From assembly GCF_001401155.1 (NCBI RefSeq), contig NZ_LJRO01000157.1, forward strand, positions 1-64,000: a DNA stretch of 64,000 nucleotides, in the 5' to 3' direction. The stretch's first letter is position 1. Each line of letters starts with the position of its first letter. Positions 53,073 through 62,528 of the stretch are shown one piece after another. The DNA comes from Pseudomonas tremae (GTDB lineage: Bacteria; Pseudomonadota; Gammaproteobacteria; Pseudomonadales; Pseudomonadaceae). Both the position numbers and the translations under genes were made by a program. The notes beneath the pieces are model-generated. The model made no database searches. It worked only from the letters and a program-made list of their open reading frames with translations, and had not been told where the DNA came from.

Positions 53073-54075
53073 GAAGCATCTCCTGGTAGGGCTGGGTGCT
53101 TTCGCCGGGCCGGATGTGGCACGGCAGACAATGAGAAACCGCTGCTGACCCGGCAATCCGGGCCAGCAGTTGGTCGATGAGCAGGTGGGCGAGCTCGGCG
53201 ATGGGCTGCACCACACTGCACAGCGTCGGGTGCATCTGGGTGCCCAGCGCAATGCCGTCGAAGCCGATGACCGACAGGCGTTCGGGAACGCCCCAGCCAT
53301 TGCGTCGCAATTCGGCAATCAGGCTGATGGCCAGCAGATCGTTGGAGCAGACCAGGGCGCTCGGTGCGCCTTGACTGCGCAACAAGGGCTCGAGCGCGGC
53401 AAAGTCGGCACGGGTGTGATCCGGCATTTCAATCACGGGGCGCGCCTCAAGGCCACGTTCGTTCATCGCATCGCGATAGCCTTCATAGCGCAGGCGGGCG
53501 CGGTCGGACTGCATGACCGGGCCTGCAACCATGGCGATACGCTGATGGCCAGCGTCGATCAGGTATTGGGTCGCCAGCGCCATGCCTGCGCGGTTATCCA
53601 CAGACACAGCGCTGTAATCCACATTGCCGGCCTGGTGATAGGCCAGCACGAACGGAGCGTCCTCACTGGCCAGACTTTCCAGAACACGATTGTGCTCGGC
53701 GTCGGTTACGGTCAGCACCAGGCCGTCGACTCGCTGGCGCAGCAGCTCTTCAACCACGGCGCTTTCCCGCTCGGCGCTGTAGTCGGTGGTAGCCAGCAAC
53801 AAGGTATAGCCGCGCGCCCGGGCCGCTCGCTCCATGGCCTGAAACTGTTCGGCAAACACTGGATTGAGCAGGTTAGGCACCACGACGCCGATAAGGTTGG
53901 TGGTTTGCAGACGCAACTGTCTGCCCAGCCGGTTAGGGCGAAAACCCAGCGTACGGGCTGCGGCGAATACCCGGTCACGGGTCTCGGAACGCACCACATC
54001 AGGGCTGGCAAACGCACGTGCAGCGGTGGCCCGGGAAACGCCGGCCAGGCTTGCAACCTCTTTCAGATCAGTCAT
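53056..54075 (-). CDS. LacI-family transcriptional regulator
   Basis: A 339-residue repressor with an N-terminal LacI HTH (LKEVASLAGVSRATAARAFASPDVV), hinge helix (RPNRLGRQLR) and a periplasmic-binding-like effector domain (LIGVVVPNLLNPVFAEQFQAMERAARARGY). It is the first gene of the transporter operon, overlapping the binding-protein start by 17 bases. It probably controls that operon in response to its ligand. Confidence 0.92.
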   Translation of the reverse strand: MTDLKEVASLAGVSRATAARAFASPDVVRSETRDRVFAAARTLGFRPNRLGRQLRLQTTNLIGVVVPNLLNPVFAEQFQAMERAARARGYTLLLATTDYSAERESAVVEELLRQRVDGLVLTVTDAEHNRVLESLASEDAPFVLAYHQAGNVDYSAVSVDNRAGMALATQYLIDAGHQRIAMVAGPVMQSDRARLRYEGYRDAMNERGLEARPVIEMPDHTRADFAALEPLLRSQGAPSALVCSNDLLAISLIAELRRNGWGVPERLSVIGFDGIALGTQMHPTLCSVVQPIAELAHLLIDQLLARIAGSAAVSHCLPCHIRPGESTQPYQEMLHAQPQ

Positions 54076-54268
54076 TGTCGCTCGCTTGAGATCGATCTCA
54101 TTGACGGCGACTCTATGCGCTCAACATGGCTGAATGGCGAACGAGGGATGACCGTTTAGTGACAGTCCGACCCTTGAGCACTTTAATCCGATGGGTTTGG
54201 CGAAGCGGGACCGGTCTGCGTTACCATCACCGGTCCGACGCGGCAACCTGCTGCGCGCAGGAGTAGTC

Positions 54269-55243
54269 ATGGCTCACCCGTTTGCAACACTTACTCCCGA
54301 TCTGGTCCTGGATGCTGTCGAAAGCATCGGTTTTCTCAGCGACGCCCGCATCCTGGCGCTCAACAGTTACGAAAACCGCGTGTATCAGGTCGGTATCGAA
54401 GACGGCCAGCCGCTGATCGCCAAGTTCTACCGCCCACAGCGCTGGACCAACGAAGCCATCCTCGAAGAACACAGCTTCACTGCAGAACTGGTCGAGGTCG
54501 AAGTGCCGGTTGTTGCGCCGATGGTGCATAACGGCGAAACCCTGTTCGAACACGCCGGCTTTCGCTTCACGCTGTTCCCGCGCCGCGGTGGACGCGCGCC
54601 AGAGCCGGGCAATCTTGACCAGCTGTATCGTCTCGGCCAGTTGTTGGGGCGCCTTCATGCAGTCGGCTCGACCAAACCGTTCGCGCATCGCGAAGCACTG
54701 GGCGTAAAGAACTTCGGCAACGATTCAGTCAATTACCTGCTGGAAAACGACTGCATCCCGCGTGGCCTGCTTCCGGCTTACGAGTCGGTAGCCCGTGACC
54801 TGCTCAAGCGCGTCGAAGACGTCTACGCCGCCACGCCGCACACCAATATCCGCATGCATGGCGACTGCCACCCTGGCAACATGATGTGCCGCGACGAGAT
54901 GTTCCACATCGTCGATCTCGATGATTGCCGTCTTGGCCCGGCCGTTCAGGACATCTGGATGATGCTGGCTGGCGATCGTCAGGAACGCCTGGGTCAGTTG
55001 TCCGAGTTGATGGACGGCTACAACGAATTCCACGATTTCGATCCTCGCGAGCTGGCTCTCATCGAGCCATTACGCGCGCTGCGTTTGATGCACTACAGCG
55101 CCTGGCTGGCACGTCGCTGGGACGATCCGGCTTTCCCTCACAGCTTTCCGTGGTTCGGCACCGAACGTTACTGGGGCGACCACATACTGGCACTGCGCGA
55201 GCAGATGGCTGCGCTGAACGAGGAGCCACTGAAGCTGTTTTGA
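54269..55243 (+). CDS. srkA: SrkA/RdoA stress-response kinase
   Basis: A 324-residue aminoglycoside phosphotransferase-fold kinase (YihE). It has the catalytic loop HGDCHPGNMM near 205 and the metal-binding DLDDCRLGP after it; ALNSYENRVYQVG is the N-terminal nucleotide loop. The E. coli enzyme counters MazEF-linked cell death and stress. GCAGGAG lies ahead of the ATG at 54269. It is divergent from the LacI gene. Confidence 0.92.
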   Translation: MAHPFATLTPDLVLDAVESIGFLSDARILALNSYENRVYQVGIEDGQPLIAKFYRPQRWTNEAILEEHSFTAELVEVEVPVVAPMVHNGETLFEHAGFRFTLFPRRGGRAPEPGNLDQLYRLGQLLGRLHAVGSTKPFAHREALGVKNFGNDSVNYLLENDCIPRGLLPAYESVARDLLKRVEDVYAATPHTNIRMHGDCHPGNMMCRDEMFHIVDLDDCRLGPAVQDIWMMLAGDRQERLGQLSELMDGYNEFHDFDPRELALIEPLRALRLMHYSAWLARRWDDPAFPHSFPWFGTERYWGDHILALREQMAALNEEPLKLF

Positions 55244-55376
55244 TGGATTGATAGCCTTCAACATCATAAAGAGCGCTTGTGTATGACGATAAGCGCTCCA
55301 GCGTGTGTACGATCAAAACCATCAACCGCATCACCCCACAATAAAACTGGAATCTTCTGTATTAAAGGGACGCTCC

Positions 55377-56264
55377 ATGCAAGCTGCCAATCCACGTCGT
55401 GGATACATACTGGGCCTGTGCGCCTACATCATCTGGGGCCTGTTCCCTCTCTATTTCAAAGCCATCGCCGCCGTTCCGGCCATCGAAATCATCATCCACC
55501 GCGCGCTCTGGTCGGCGCTCTTCGGCTCGATTGTGCTGATGCTCTGGAAGCATCCCGGCTGGTGGCGCGACCTGCGCAACAACCCGCAACGACTCGCCGT
55601 ACTGGCGCTGAGCGGCACCCTGATCGCCGCCAACTGGATCGTCTACGTATGGGCTGTGAACAACGGACGCATGCTTGAAGCCAGTCTTGGCTATTACATC
55701 AACCCGCTGGTCAATGTGCTGCTCGGCATGGTGCTGCTGGGTGAGCGGCTAAGGCGTCTGCAATGGGTCGCGGTCGCTTTGGCGGCGACAGGCGTCGCCC
55801 AACAGGTCTGGCATGTCGGCAGCTTGCCGTGGGTGTCACTGGCACTGCCACTGACGTTCGCTTTCTACGGCCTGATCCGCAAAAAGGCCCCGGTCGCTGC
55901 CCTGCCCGGTCTGGTCGTCGAGACCTGGATGCTGGTACCGCTGGCGTTGATCTGGCTGGTCCTCAACCCCACGGCCGTCAGCACACAAGCCGAGTTCTGG
56001 ACGACGACCCAAGCCATATGGCTCGCCGCCGCTGGCCCGGTCACGCTGATCCCCTTGGTGTGCTTCAACGCAGCGGCCCGCCACTTGCCATTTACCACAC
56101 TGGGCTTCCTGCAATACGTCGCGCCAACCCTGGTCCTGCTGCTCGCGGTATTGCTGTATGGCGAACAGCTGACCACCAGCACCCTCATCACCTTTGCCTT
56201 CATCTGGGCCGGGCTGGCGATCTACAGTGTGGATATCTGGCTGAAATCCCGCGGCCGTCGCTGA
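55377..56264 (+). CDS. rarD: RarD, EamA-family transporter
   Basis: A 295-residue membrane protein with ten helices in two EamA repeats. RGYILGLCAYIIWGLFPLYFK and HRALWSALFGSIVLM are characteristic of RarD. AAAGGGA precedes the ATG at 55377; the upstream in-frame extension to 55305 lacks a site. RarD transporters are predicted to export small metabolites; the name comes from chloramphenicol sensitivity in P. aeruginosa. Confidence 0.93.
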   Translation: MQAANPRRGYILGLCAYIIWGLFPLYFKAIAAVPAIEIIIHRALWSALFGSIVLMLWKHPGWWRDLRNNPQRLAVLALSGTLIAANWIVYVWAVNNGRMLEASLGYYINPLVNVLLGMVLLGERLRRLQWVAVALAATGVAQQVWHVGSLPWVSLALPLTFAFYGLIRKKAPVAALPGLVVETWMLVPLALIWLVLNPTAVSTQAEFWTTTQAIWLAAAGPVTLIPLVCFNAAARHLPFTTLGFLQYVAPTLVLLLAVLLYGEQLTTSTLITFAFIWAGLAIYSVDIWLKSRGRR

Positions 56265-56488
56265 TCAAAAAACATACAACGCCACGCAGGCCTTTCAAAA
56301 CGGGGCCTGCAGAGGGTTCTCCAAGGGTTATCCACAGGCAGGCTGACCTTATCTGTGCACAAACCCTTGAAACTGTTGGATTTTTGATCAGTTCTCTACA
56401 GGCCACAGTGAACTTGGCGCGCAAGGCTATTCCCCCAGCTTATCCACAGGCAGGTGCACGGTTAAACTGGATAACCTGAAGACTCGAA
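56265..56488. promoter_or_regulatory. Intergenic region with two DnaA-box-like sites
   Basis: TTATCCACA occurs twice in the same orientation, at 56328-56336 and 56440-56448, both followed by GGCAGG. TTATCTGTGCACAAA (56350) is a third, weaker A-rich element. Both perfect matches to the E. coli DnaA box are in a 224-base gap between convergent genes. This is not the chromosomal origin, as no dnaA or dnaN is near; it may titrate DnaA. Confidence 0.5.
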
Positions 56489-57007
56489 TCACTCTTCTCC
56501 ACCCAACACCAACTCCACCATCAAATCATCAGCCAGCGTCTCAAGCCCTGCCTGCAGATCATCCAGCGACAAGCCCGCTGGCACGCCCAGCACTGCGTTG
56601 GCATGGAACAGCAGTTCGCTGCTCATGGGAGCCGGGGTGACGTCGGTAATCAGGTGCTCAACATTGACGCCCTGCCCGGCCAGCAAACGGGTGATATCGC
56701 GCACGATGCCAGGGCGGTCGTTGCCGACCAGCTCCATGCTGATCGGCCGAGTGGTGCCACTGGTTTCGACAACGCTTTCGGCCAGCAGCATGCGGATGCC
56801 ATGCACCGACAATTCGTTCAGGGCCTTGATCAGGTCGTCGTACTTTTCTGTTTCGACACCAACCTTGAGTATCCCGGCGAACTGCCCGGCCATGCGTGAC
56901 ATGCGGCTTTCCAGCCAGTTACCGCCATGCTCGGCAATGCACTGGGCAATGCGTTCGACCTGCCCGGGTTTGTCGGGAGCAACCAGCGTTACGACGAGAT
57001 GATCCAC
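56489..57007 (-). CDS. GcvR-like protein with two ACT domains
   Basis: A 172-residue protein of two ACT domains: VVTLVAPDKPGQVERIAQCIAEHGGNWLESRMSRMAGQFAGIL at the N-terminus and ISMELVGNDRPGIVRDITRLLAGQGVNVEHLITDV after residue 90. This is the layout of GcvR, which represses the glycine cleavage genes by binding GcvA. In pseudomonads the same family is annotated as a glycine cleavage regulator. GCAAGAGGAATAG precedes the ATG. Confidence 0.88.
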   Translation of the reverse strand: MDHLVVTLVAPDKPGQVERIAQCIAEHGGNWLESRMSRMAGQFAGILKVGVETEKYDDLIKALNELSVHGIRMLLAESVVETSGTTRPISMELVGNDRPGIVRDITRLLAGQGVNVEHLITDVTPAPMSSELLFHANAVLGVPAGLSLDDLQAGLETLADDLMVELVLGGEE

Positions 57008-57326
57008 GGTCTATTCCTCTTGCAGTGCAGATGATTTGGACACTTCGATATTCCCACGAGTATAGGCGTGCTTGAAGGGCAACTCATGCATGGCAAATCG
57101 TGTACCGTCTGGCACGCTTTGTGGAACAATCCCGAGCGCTTTCGAGCGCACAGTGAAATAGCGTGACCCGGCATGAGTGTTCAGTCGTTTACTGACATGT
57201 TCAGCAACGTTTCCACGCGATTGCCGCTCATGTAGCATCCCCGGTCACGCACTACATGGCAAAAGATCAATAACAGAGCGCTCTCCGAGTGCGTTCGCCC
57301 CTGCTGAGCAGAGTGAGGCAAGTGTA

Positions 57327-59504
57327 ATGACTGAATACGTTCAAGTCGGTGGCCTGCAAGTCGCCAGAGTCCTGTTCGACTTCGTGCAGAACGAAGCCAT
57401 CCCTGGAACCGGCGTCGATGCTGCGGCGTTTTGGGCCGGTGCGGATCAACTGATCCACGACCTGGTGCCAAAGAACAAGGCACTGCTCGCCAAGCGCGAT
57501 GAATTACAGGCACAAATCGATGCCTGGCACCGGTCCCGCGCGGGGCAGTCTCACGATGCCTCAGCCTACAAGGCTTTCCTGCAGGAAATCGGCTATCTGT
57601 TGCCAGAAGCAGCAGACTTCCAGATCACCACACAAAACGTCGATGAAGAAATAGCCAGCATGGCCGGCCCCCAACTGGTGGTGCCGGTGATGAACGCACG
57701 TTTCGCCCTCAATGCGTCTAACGCACGCTGGGGCTCGCTGTATGACGCGCTCTACGGCACCGACGCGATCAGTGAAGAAGGCGGTGCCGAAAAGGGCAAG
57801 GGCTACAACAAGGTGCGTGGCGACAAGGTCATCGCCTTCGCCCGAGCGTTTCTGGATCAGGCTGCGCCATTGGCGGCAGGCTCGCACGTTGACTCGACTG
57901 CTTACAAAATGATCGACGGCAAACTGGTCATCAGCCTCAAGGGCGGCAGCAACACCGGCCTGCGTGACGACGCACAACTGGTTGGTTTGCAGGGCGATGC
58001 ATCGGCGCCTTTCGCCGTGCTGTTCAGGCACAACGGCCTGCATTTCGAATTACAGATCGACCCTGCCAGCCCGGTCGGTCAGACCGATCCGGCAGGCGTG
58101 AAAGACATCGTCATGGAAGCCGCGCTGACCACCATCATGGACTGCGAAGACTCCATCGCGGCCGTCGATGCCGATGACAAAGTGGTCGTTTACCGCAACT
58201 GGCTGGGCCTGATGAAGGGTGATCTGGCAGAGTCGGTGTCCAAGGGCGGTGAAACCTTCACCCGCACCATGAACCCCGACCGCGTCTACACCACACCGCA
58301 AGGCGGCGAGGTCACACTGCATGGCCGCTCTTTGCTGTTCATCCGCAATGTCGGTCACTTGATGACCATCGATGCGATCCTCGACAAGCATGGCAATGAA
58401 GTGCCCGAGGGTATTCTCGACGGCCTGCTGACCAGCCTTGCGGCAATTCATAACCTCAACGGCAACAACTCGCGCAGCAACAGCCGCAGCGGCTCGATGT
58501 ACATCGTCAAACCGAAGATGCACGGGCCGGAAGAAGCCGCGTTTACCAACGAACTGTTCGGACGTATCGAACAGGTACTGGGCTTGCCGCGCAACACGCT
58601 GAAAGTCGGGATTATGGACGAAGAGCGCCGCACGACGGTCAACCTCAAGGCCTGCATTCAGGCAGCGAGTGAGCGAGTGGTGTTCATCAACACTGGCTTC
58701 CTGGACCGTACCGGCGATGAAATCCATACATCGATGGAAGCAGGCGCGGTAGTGCGCAAGGCTCAGATGAAAGCTGAAAAATGGATCTCGGCCTACGAAA
58801 ACTCCAACGTCGATATCGGCCTGAAATGCGGCCTGCAAGGTCGTGCGCAGATCGGCAAGGGTATGTGGGCCATGCCCGATCTGATGGCCGCCATGCTGGA
58901 GCAGAAAATCGCTCATCCACTGGCTGGTGCGAACACGGCCTGGGTGCCCTCACCTACCGCTGCTGCGCTGCACGCCCTGCACTATCACAAGGTTGACGTG
59001 TTTGCCCGTCAGGCAGAGCTGGCGCAACGCGAACAGGCTTCGGTAGACGACATCCTGACCATCCCGCTTGCACCGAACACCAACTGGACGCCGGAAGAAA
59101 TCCAGAACGAACTGGACAACAACGCCCAGGGTATTCTTGGCTACGTGGTGCGCTGGATCGATCAGGGCGTAGGTTGCTCGAAAGTGCCGGACATCAACGA
59201 CATCGGCCTCATGGAAGACCGCGCCACGCTGCGCATCTCCAGCCAGCACATGGCCAACTGGCTGCGTCATGGCGTGGTCACTGAAGCTCAGGTCCTGGAA
59301 AGCTTGAAGCGCATGGCACCCGTCGTGGACCGCCAGAACGCCAACGACCCACTGTACCGCCCACTCGCGCCAGACTTCGACAGCAACATCGCCTTCCAGG
59401 CGGCCGTCGAGCTGGTAATCGAAGGCACAAAACAGCCGAACGGATACACCGAGCCGGTGCTGCATCGTCGTCGTCGTGAGTTCAAAACCAAGAACGGAGT
59501 GTAA
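57327..59504 (+). CDS. glcB: Malate synthase G
   Basis: A 725-residue enzyme that condenses glyoxylate and acetyl-CoA to malate, the second step of the glyoxylate bypass. Length and sequence fit the monomeric G isoform: [20 protein letters not shown] at the N-terminus, [36 protein letters not shown] and [17 protein letters not shown]. The frame is open 50 codons upstream, but the family start is the ATG at 57327. It is transcribed away from the GcvR-like gene. Confidence 0.97.
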   Translation: MTEYVQVGGLQVARVLFDFVQNEAIPGTGVDAAAFWAGADQLIHDLVPKNKALLAKRDELQAQIDAWHRSRAGQSHDASAYKAFLQEIGYLLPEAADFQITTQNVDEEIASMAGPQLVVPVMNARFALNASNARWGSLYDALYGTDAISEEGGAEKGKGYNKVRGDKVIAFARAFLDQAAPLAAGSHVDSTAYKMIDGKLVISLKGGSNTGLRDDAQLVGLQGDASAPFAVLFRHNGLHFELQIDPASPVGQTDPAGVKDIVMEAALTTIMDCEDSIAAVDADDKVVVYRNWLGLMKGDLAESVSKGGETFTRTMNPDRVYTTPQGGEVTLHGRSLLFIRNVGHLMTIDAILDKHGNEVPEGILDGLLTSLAAIHNLNGNNSRSNSRSGSMYIVKPKMHGPEEAAFTNELFGRIEQVLGLPRNTLKVGIMDEERRTTVNLKACIQAASERVVFINTGFLDRTGDEIHTSMEAGAVVRKAQMKAEKWISAYENSNVDIGLKCGLQGRAQIGKGMWAMPDLMAAMLEQKIAHPLAGANTAWVPSPTAAALHALHYHKVDVFARQAELAQREQASVDDILTIPLAPNTNWTPEEIQNELDNNAQGILGYVVRWIDQGVGCSKVPDINDIGLMEDRATLRISSQHMANWLRHGVVTEAQVLESLKRMAPVVDRQNANDPLYRPLAPDFDSNIAFQAAVELVIEGTKQPNGYTEPVLHRRRREFKTKNGV

Positions 59505-59861
59505 GGATTCCAGTCACCGGACCGGAGAGGCGGCTTGCTGCCTCTTCGGGAAGGTGATGAGTAAACATCGCGTTTTTTCGTTTGAACGACCCAGATACTT
59601 TCCAACTCGACACATCATAGAAGCAAAACAAACTTCATCCCGTTTGTGGGAAAAAGTTATCCCCCGCGTAAGACGCCTGATCAATATAGTAAGTCGAGTC
59701 TTAAATTATAAAAACGTAACCACAAGGTATTCCCGCGCACGACACACAGTGCTATCTCTCTTCCTGTTGCATTAACAAAAGTCATACATCTTAAACAACG
59801 TCGTTTAAACTGATGAGCATTGAGAGTGGCCATGACTTCAGTTCTGCTCAAGGAGAGTTGC
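59505..59861. other. AT-rich spacer, no gene seen
   Basis: About 357 bases after glcB. The first part has a GAGGC-GCCTC stem near 59526-59542. From 59640 to 59800 the DNA is markedly AT-rich against the flanks. No coding sequence is recognised. It marks the boundary of the decayed accessory cluster. Confidence 0.5.
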
Positions 59862-60202
59862 ATGAACCGACTGGCAATTGTTGTAGGTGATATGACCGAT
59901 CATGGAGGACACGTCATGACAGGCTCCCCTCACCAAGGAAACGGGCATATACCCCCGTCGTACTTGCTCAGTCCTACACTGCGCCGACGTCTAAACAAAA
60001 CCGAATCGTGTATGACGAGCATTTTCAAATGCTCACCCACCAACGCAATCGCCTTGGGCATCTGGATTACGTGCTGCTGGAACATAACCAATGCACGGCT
60101 CGCGGCACCCTCGATGAGCACGGCCACAGCCGCAAACATGGCAGTTCAAGCCCCTCGACCCTGCAGTTTGCCGCCTCCGCCCCTTGGCCTGTAATGGAGT
60201 AA
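59862..60202 (+). pseudogene. PAAR-domain protein remnant, frameshifted
   Basis: The first frame reads MNRLAIVVGDMTDHGGHVMTGSPHQ, the opening of a PAAR protein (GDxTxHGGxVxxGSP). PAAR domains tip the type VI secretion spike. About codon 26 the sense moves to another frame (+2 relative, open from before 59960), which reads YTPVVLAQSYTAP, VYDEHFQMLTHQRNRLGHLDYVLLEHNQ and GTLDEHGHSRKHGSSSPSTLQFAASAPWPVME. The middle part of the PAAR domain is missing, so a deletion with frameshift seems to have joined its two ends. It ends 6 bases before the next gene. Confidence 0.7.
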
Positions 60203-60208
60203 CTGAAC

Positions 60209-61134
60209 ATGTCCCTGAATGATTTCCAGCGCACCAATGCCGTCGGTCCCGATACCTACTTCGCCCTGCCACAGGGTGTGTCACGCACCTATGCACCCTT
60301 GGACACGCCACCCAAGCAAGTCATCATCGAAAACCTCGCCCTGTCCCACATCCCGGGCGCCATGCGCAACATGGGCTGGGATACCGCTGCGGCGTTGATG
60401 CAACGATGGTTTGATAGCCCGGGGTGGGAGATGCCGGCGGATTGGAAAAAAAAAGAAACCAGACCTGAGCCTGCCGCATTAATGCCAGAGCAATGCGACG
60501 AAGACATAGTAAAGATGGAATGGGCAATGACATTTGAGCGATGCCGAGAGGCCGTCGCCTCGGCTGAGTCCAGACTAACCAGCGTCCCTGCCATAGGCCT
60601 CCTGAAAGAAAGATTAAAGCACGCTGGCTGGGATGGAAGGGGGTCATTCCGCTTGGGACACGAAAATCTAGGGGCAAGACAAATAGATAAATCATCTCAA
60701 ATAAACATAAAAAACTTCGGTAGTACGTGGGACGTAGCTGATGATATGTACGGCGCCCTAGGATCCGCCACACTGAAAGTTGGCGTAATTGGAGAAGCAG
60801 TAGAAATAAAAAACAGATCAGATGAGAAACCTCGCTTTTTTTCAACATTCATAAGGCAGGTTTTTACATCCGCGACCATTATGACTTCAATGGGCTTCAG
60901 TACCTTGGAACATAGACAGAAGATCGGCTGCTCACAAAAACAGAGACAGTAATCGCTCTTACCCCGCAAGGAAATCTAATCATCAGACTCAAAGATGGTC
61001 CTTTTGCAGCGGTCACAAACGAAAACTTTCGCGACTACAGAGCTGCGCGCCATAAAGGTGGCGACTTTATTATCTACTCAGACTTACTATGGAAAACAAT
61101 TGAAAAATGCATTGATCTCGGCGATTGGACATGA
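60209..61134 (+). pseudogene. DUF6402-like protein, broken by frameshift and stop
   Basis: An open frame from 60209 begins MSLNDFQRTNAVGPDTYFALPQG and includes AALMQRWFDSPGWEMPADWKK. Near 60836-60842 a run of seven T marks a frameshift: the sense continues in another frame as FNIHKAGFYIRDHYDFNGLQYLGT, then a TAG at 60913 (where Trp is expected), then TEDRLLTKTETVIALTPQGN and FRDYRAARHKGGDFIIYSDLLWK, ending in TGA at 61132. The whole is about 300 codons. I associate it with DUF6402, a family of Pseudomonas proteins found beside PAAR or VgrG genes, from memory. As an intact protein it may have been a secreted effector. Now inactive. Confidence 0.75.
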
Positions 61135-61579
61135 ATATTCTGGGGCGACGCTTATTATTTTTATTTTCCTACATTACATTTCAACAGGCGCCTGGACCGC
61201 TTCAGAGTGGTGGGAAAAGGGCTTAGCCACAAAGGAAAATCAAATCATCATTAGCCCCAACAAATGTTACAGAATCGAAAGCTATACGCCAGCATGGCTG
61301 CTTCCTACATGGTTACATCCATGGGGAACTCCCGATAAAGTTGAGAAACCTCAGTGGTTTGTTCAATGGATAGCTCCAGGCTTTGACCGGCTATATGACC
61401 ACCGTACCAACGCTTTTCTGGGGGAAAGCGAAGTGTATGATTTTGGACGTACGGGCGGCGGCGGTACTTTCTGGGGTGACCGACTGCGACCCGGCGTATA
61501 CGAAGGAATGATCTATATCGGCCCGAATGCCCCCGATTGCATCGGCGACCTACCCACACAGCTGACACCAGAAGAATGA
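61131..61579 (+). pseudogene. Tandem small membrane-anchored protein, copy 1, probably frameshifted
   Basis: The sense from about 61185 (AWTASEWWEKGLA, then ISPNKCYRIESYTPAWLLP, FDRLYDHRTNAFLGESEVYDF) matches copies 2 and 3. The ATG expected from their pattern, overlapping the previous stop as ATGA at 61131, opens a hydrophobic start (MNILGRRLLFLFSYITF) in a different frame from the body. A one-base loss near 61155-61185 would explain this. Alternatively a TTG in the body frame near 61111 could start it. I favour decay. DUF6201-like by my recollection. Confidence 0.6.
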
Positions 61580-62022
61580 AAGACCTTCGAAGGCGCATTT
61601 CCTTTCTAACAGCCTACACCGCCGTCGCCCTAAGCCTGTGGGCTGCGTCGGAGTGGTGGGAAAAAGGCTTGGCCGAACGCTTGAGTGAACCCTATATCAG
61701 CCCTGGCGGTTGTTATCGCGTAGAGCTATTCAAGCCATTTTGGGTTTTGCCCATGATGTTTCACACAATGCCCGACCCGAACGAAGGTGTACCTCGGGAA
61801 TGGCTCCCTTGGTGGGGCTACCCTGCATTTTTCCGTCTCTACGATCATCGCACTGGCGAATTGATCTCGGAAACCGAGATTCATGATTTGGAGTCGGCAG
61901 GCGGGCCAATGTCTTGGGGCGGTGGGTCAGGGATGGTCTACGCAGGAATGATCCCCATCGGGCCGAATGTCCCTGACTGTATGGGGGATCGGCCCACCGC
62001 ACGTGGTGCGTCTCAAGAATGA
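61576..62022 (+). CDS. Small membrane-anchored protein, copy 2 (DUF6201-like)
   Basis: A 148-residue protein with one N-terminal hydrophobic helix (ISFLTAYTAVALSLWAASEWW) and a soluble domain, presumably periplasmic. Shared with its neighbours: SEWWEKGLAE, SPGGCYRVELFKPFWVLP, FFRLYDHRTGELISETEIHDLE and VYAGMIPIGPNVPDCMGDRP. Two conserved Cys lie in GGCYR and PDCMGD. It overlaps copies 1 and 3 by ATGA. Tandem copies next to a secretion-tip and putative effector remnant fit an immunity role, which is inference only. Confidence 0.75.
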   Translation: MKDLRRRISFLTAYTAVALSLWAASEWWEKGLAERLSEPYISPGGCYRVELFKPFWVLPMMFHTMPDPNEGVPREWLPWWGYPAFFRLYDHRTGELISETEIHDLESAGGPMSWGGGSGMVYAGMIPIGPNVPDCMGDRPTARGASQE

Positions 62023-62450
62023 AGCCGCCATCGACACGCATCATCTTTCTTGCAACCTGCATCACCATCGCACTCAGCCTATGGACCGCGTCGCAATGGT
62101 GGGAAAAAGGCTTGGCGGAAAGGTCAGGTGACCCGATCGTCAGCCCTGATGGCTGCTACAGACTCGAAACATTTAAACCATTCTGGGTACTGCCGAATAT
62201 GTTTCATCGCAAGCCTCATCCTGACGAAGACGTACCGCCAAAATGGTTCCCGTTGTGGGGCTACCCTGGCTTCTATCGGCTGTATGACAATCGCAACGGT
62301 GAACTGATTTCAGAAAACAAGATTTATGACCTTGAAACAGCAGGATGGGGAATAGATTGGGGAGAAGAGTCGGGTTTCGTCTACGCAGGAATGATCCCCA
62401 TCGGCCCGAACGCCTCTGACTGTATGGGCGATCAGTCGGCCATGCCTTGA
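62019..62450 (+). CDS. Small membrane-anchored protein, copy 3 (DUF6201-like)
   Basis: A 143-residue paralogue of copy 2: helix IIFLATCITIALSLWTASQWW, then WWEKGLAERSGDP, SPDGCYRLETFKPFWVLPNMFH, FYRLYDNRNGELISENKIYDLE and VYAGMIPIGPNASDCMGDQ. Intact and last in the array. The same Cys pair is conserved. Its differences from copy 2 are spread along the soluble domain, as expected for older duplication or for immunity variants against different toxins. Confidence 0.75.
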   Translation: MKPPSTRIIFLATCITIALSLWTASQWWEKGLAERSGDPIVSPDGCYRLETFKPFWVLPNMFHRKPHPDEDVPPKWFPLWGYPGFYRLYDNRNGELISENKIYDLETAGWGIDWGEESGFVYAGMIPIGPNASDCMGDQSAMP

Positions 62451-62500
62451 ACTTTCAGCCCCGCTCATCACCCTTCCGCTTTCATCAAAATAAAAAACCC

Positions 62501-62528
62501 GGAACCGAATCTACATCCCGGCCACCCA
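62501..62528 (+). promoter_or_regulatory. Perfect hrp box (HrpL-dependent promoter)
   Basis: GGAACC at 62501-62506, a 15-base spacer, then CCACCCA at 62522-62528, a full match to GGAACC-N15/16-CCACNNA. It lies on the + strand about 290 bases upstream of the next start codon and after the last tandem gene. Its only plausible target is the long ORF at 62817. Confidence 0.88.

Noticed and set aside
56265..56488. Chromosomal replication origin
   Set aside because: Only two DnaA-type boxes, no dnaA, dnaN, rpmH or AT-rich unwinding region beside them.
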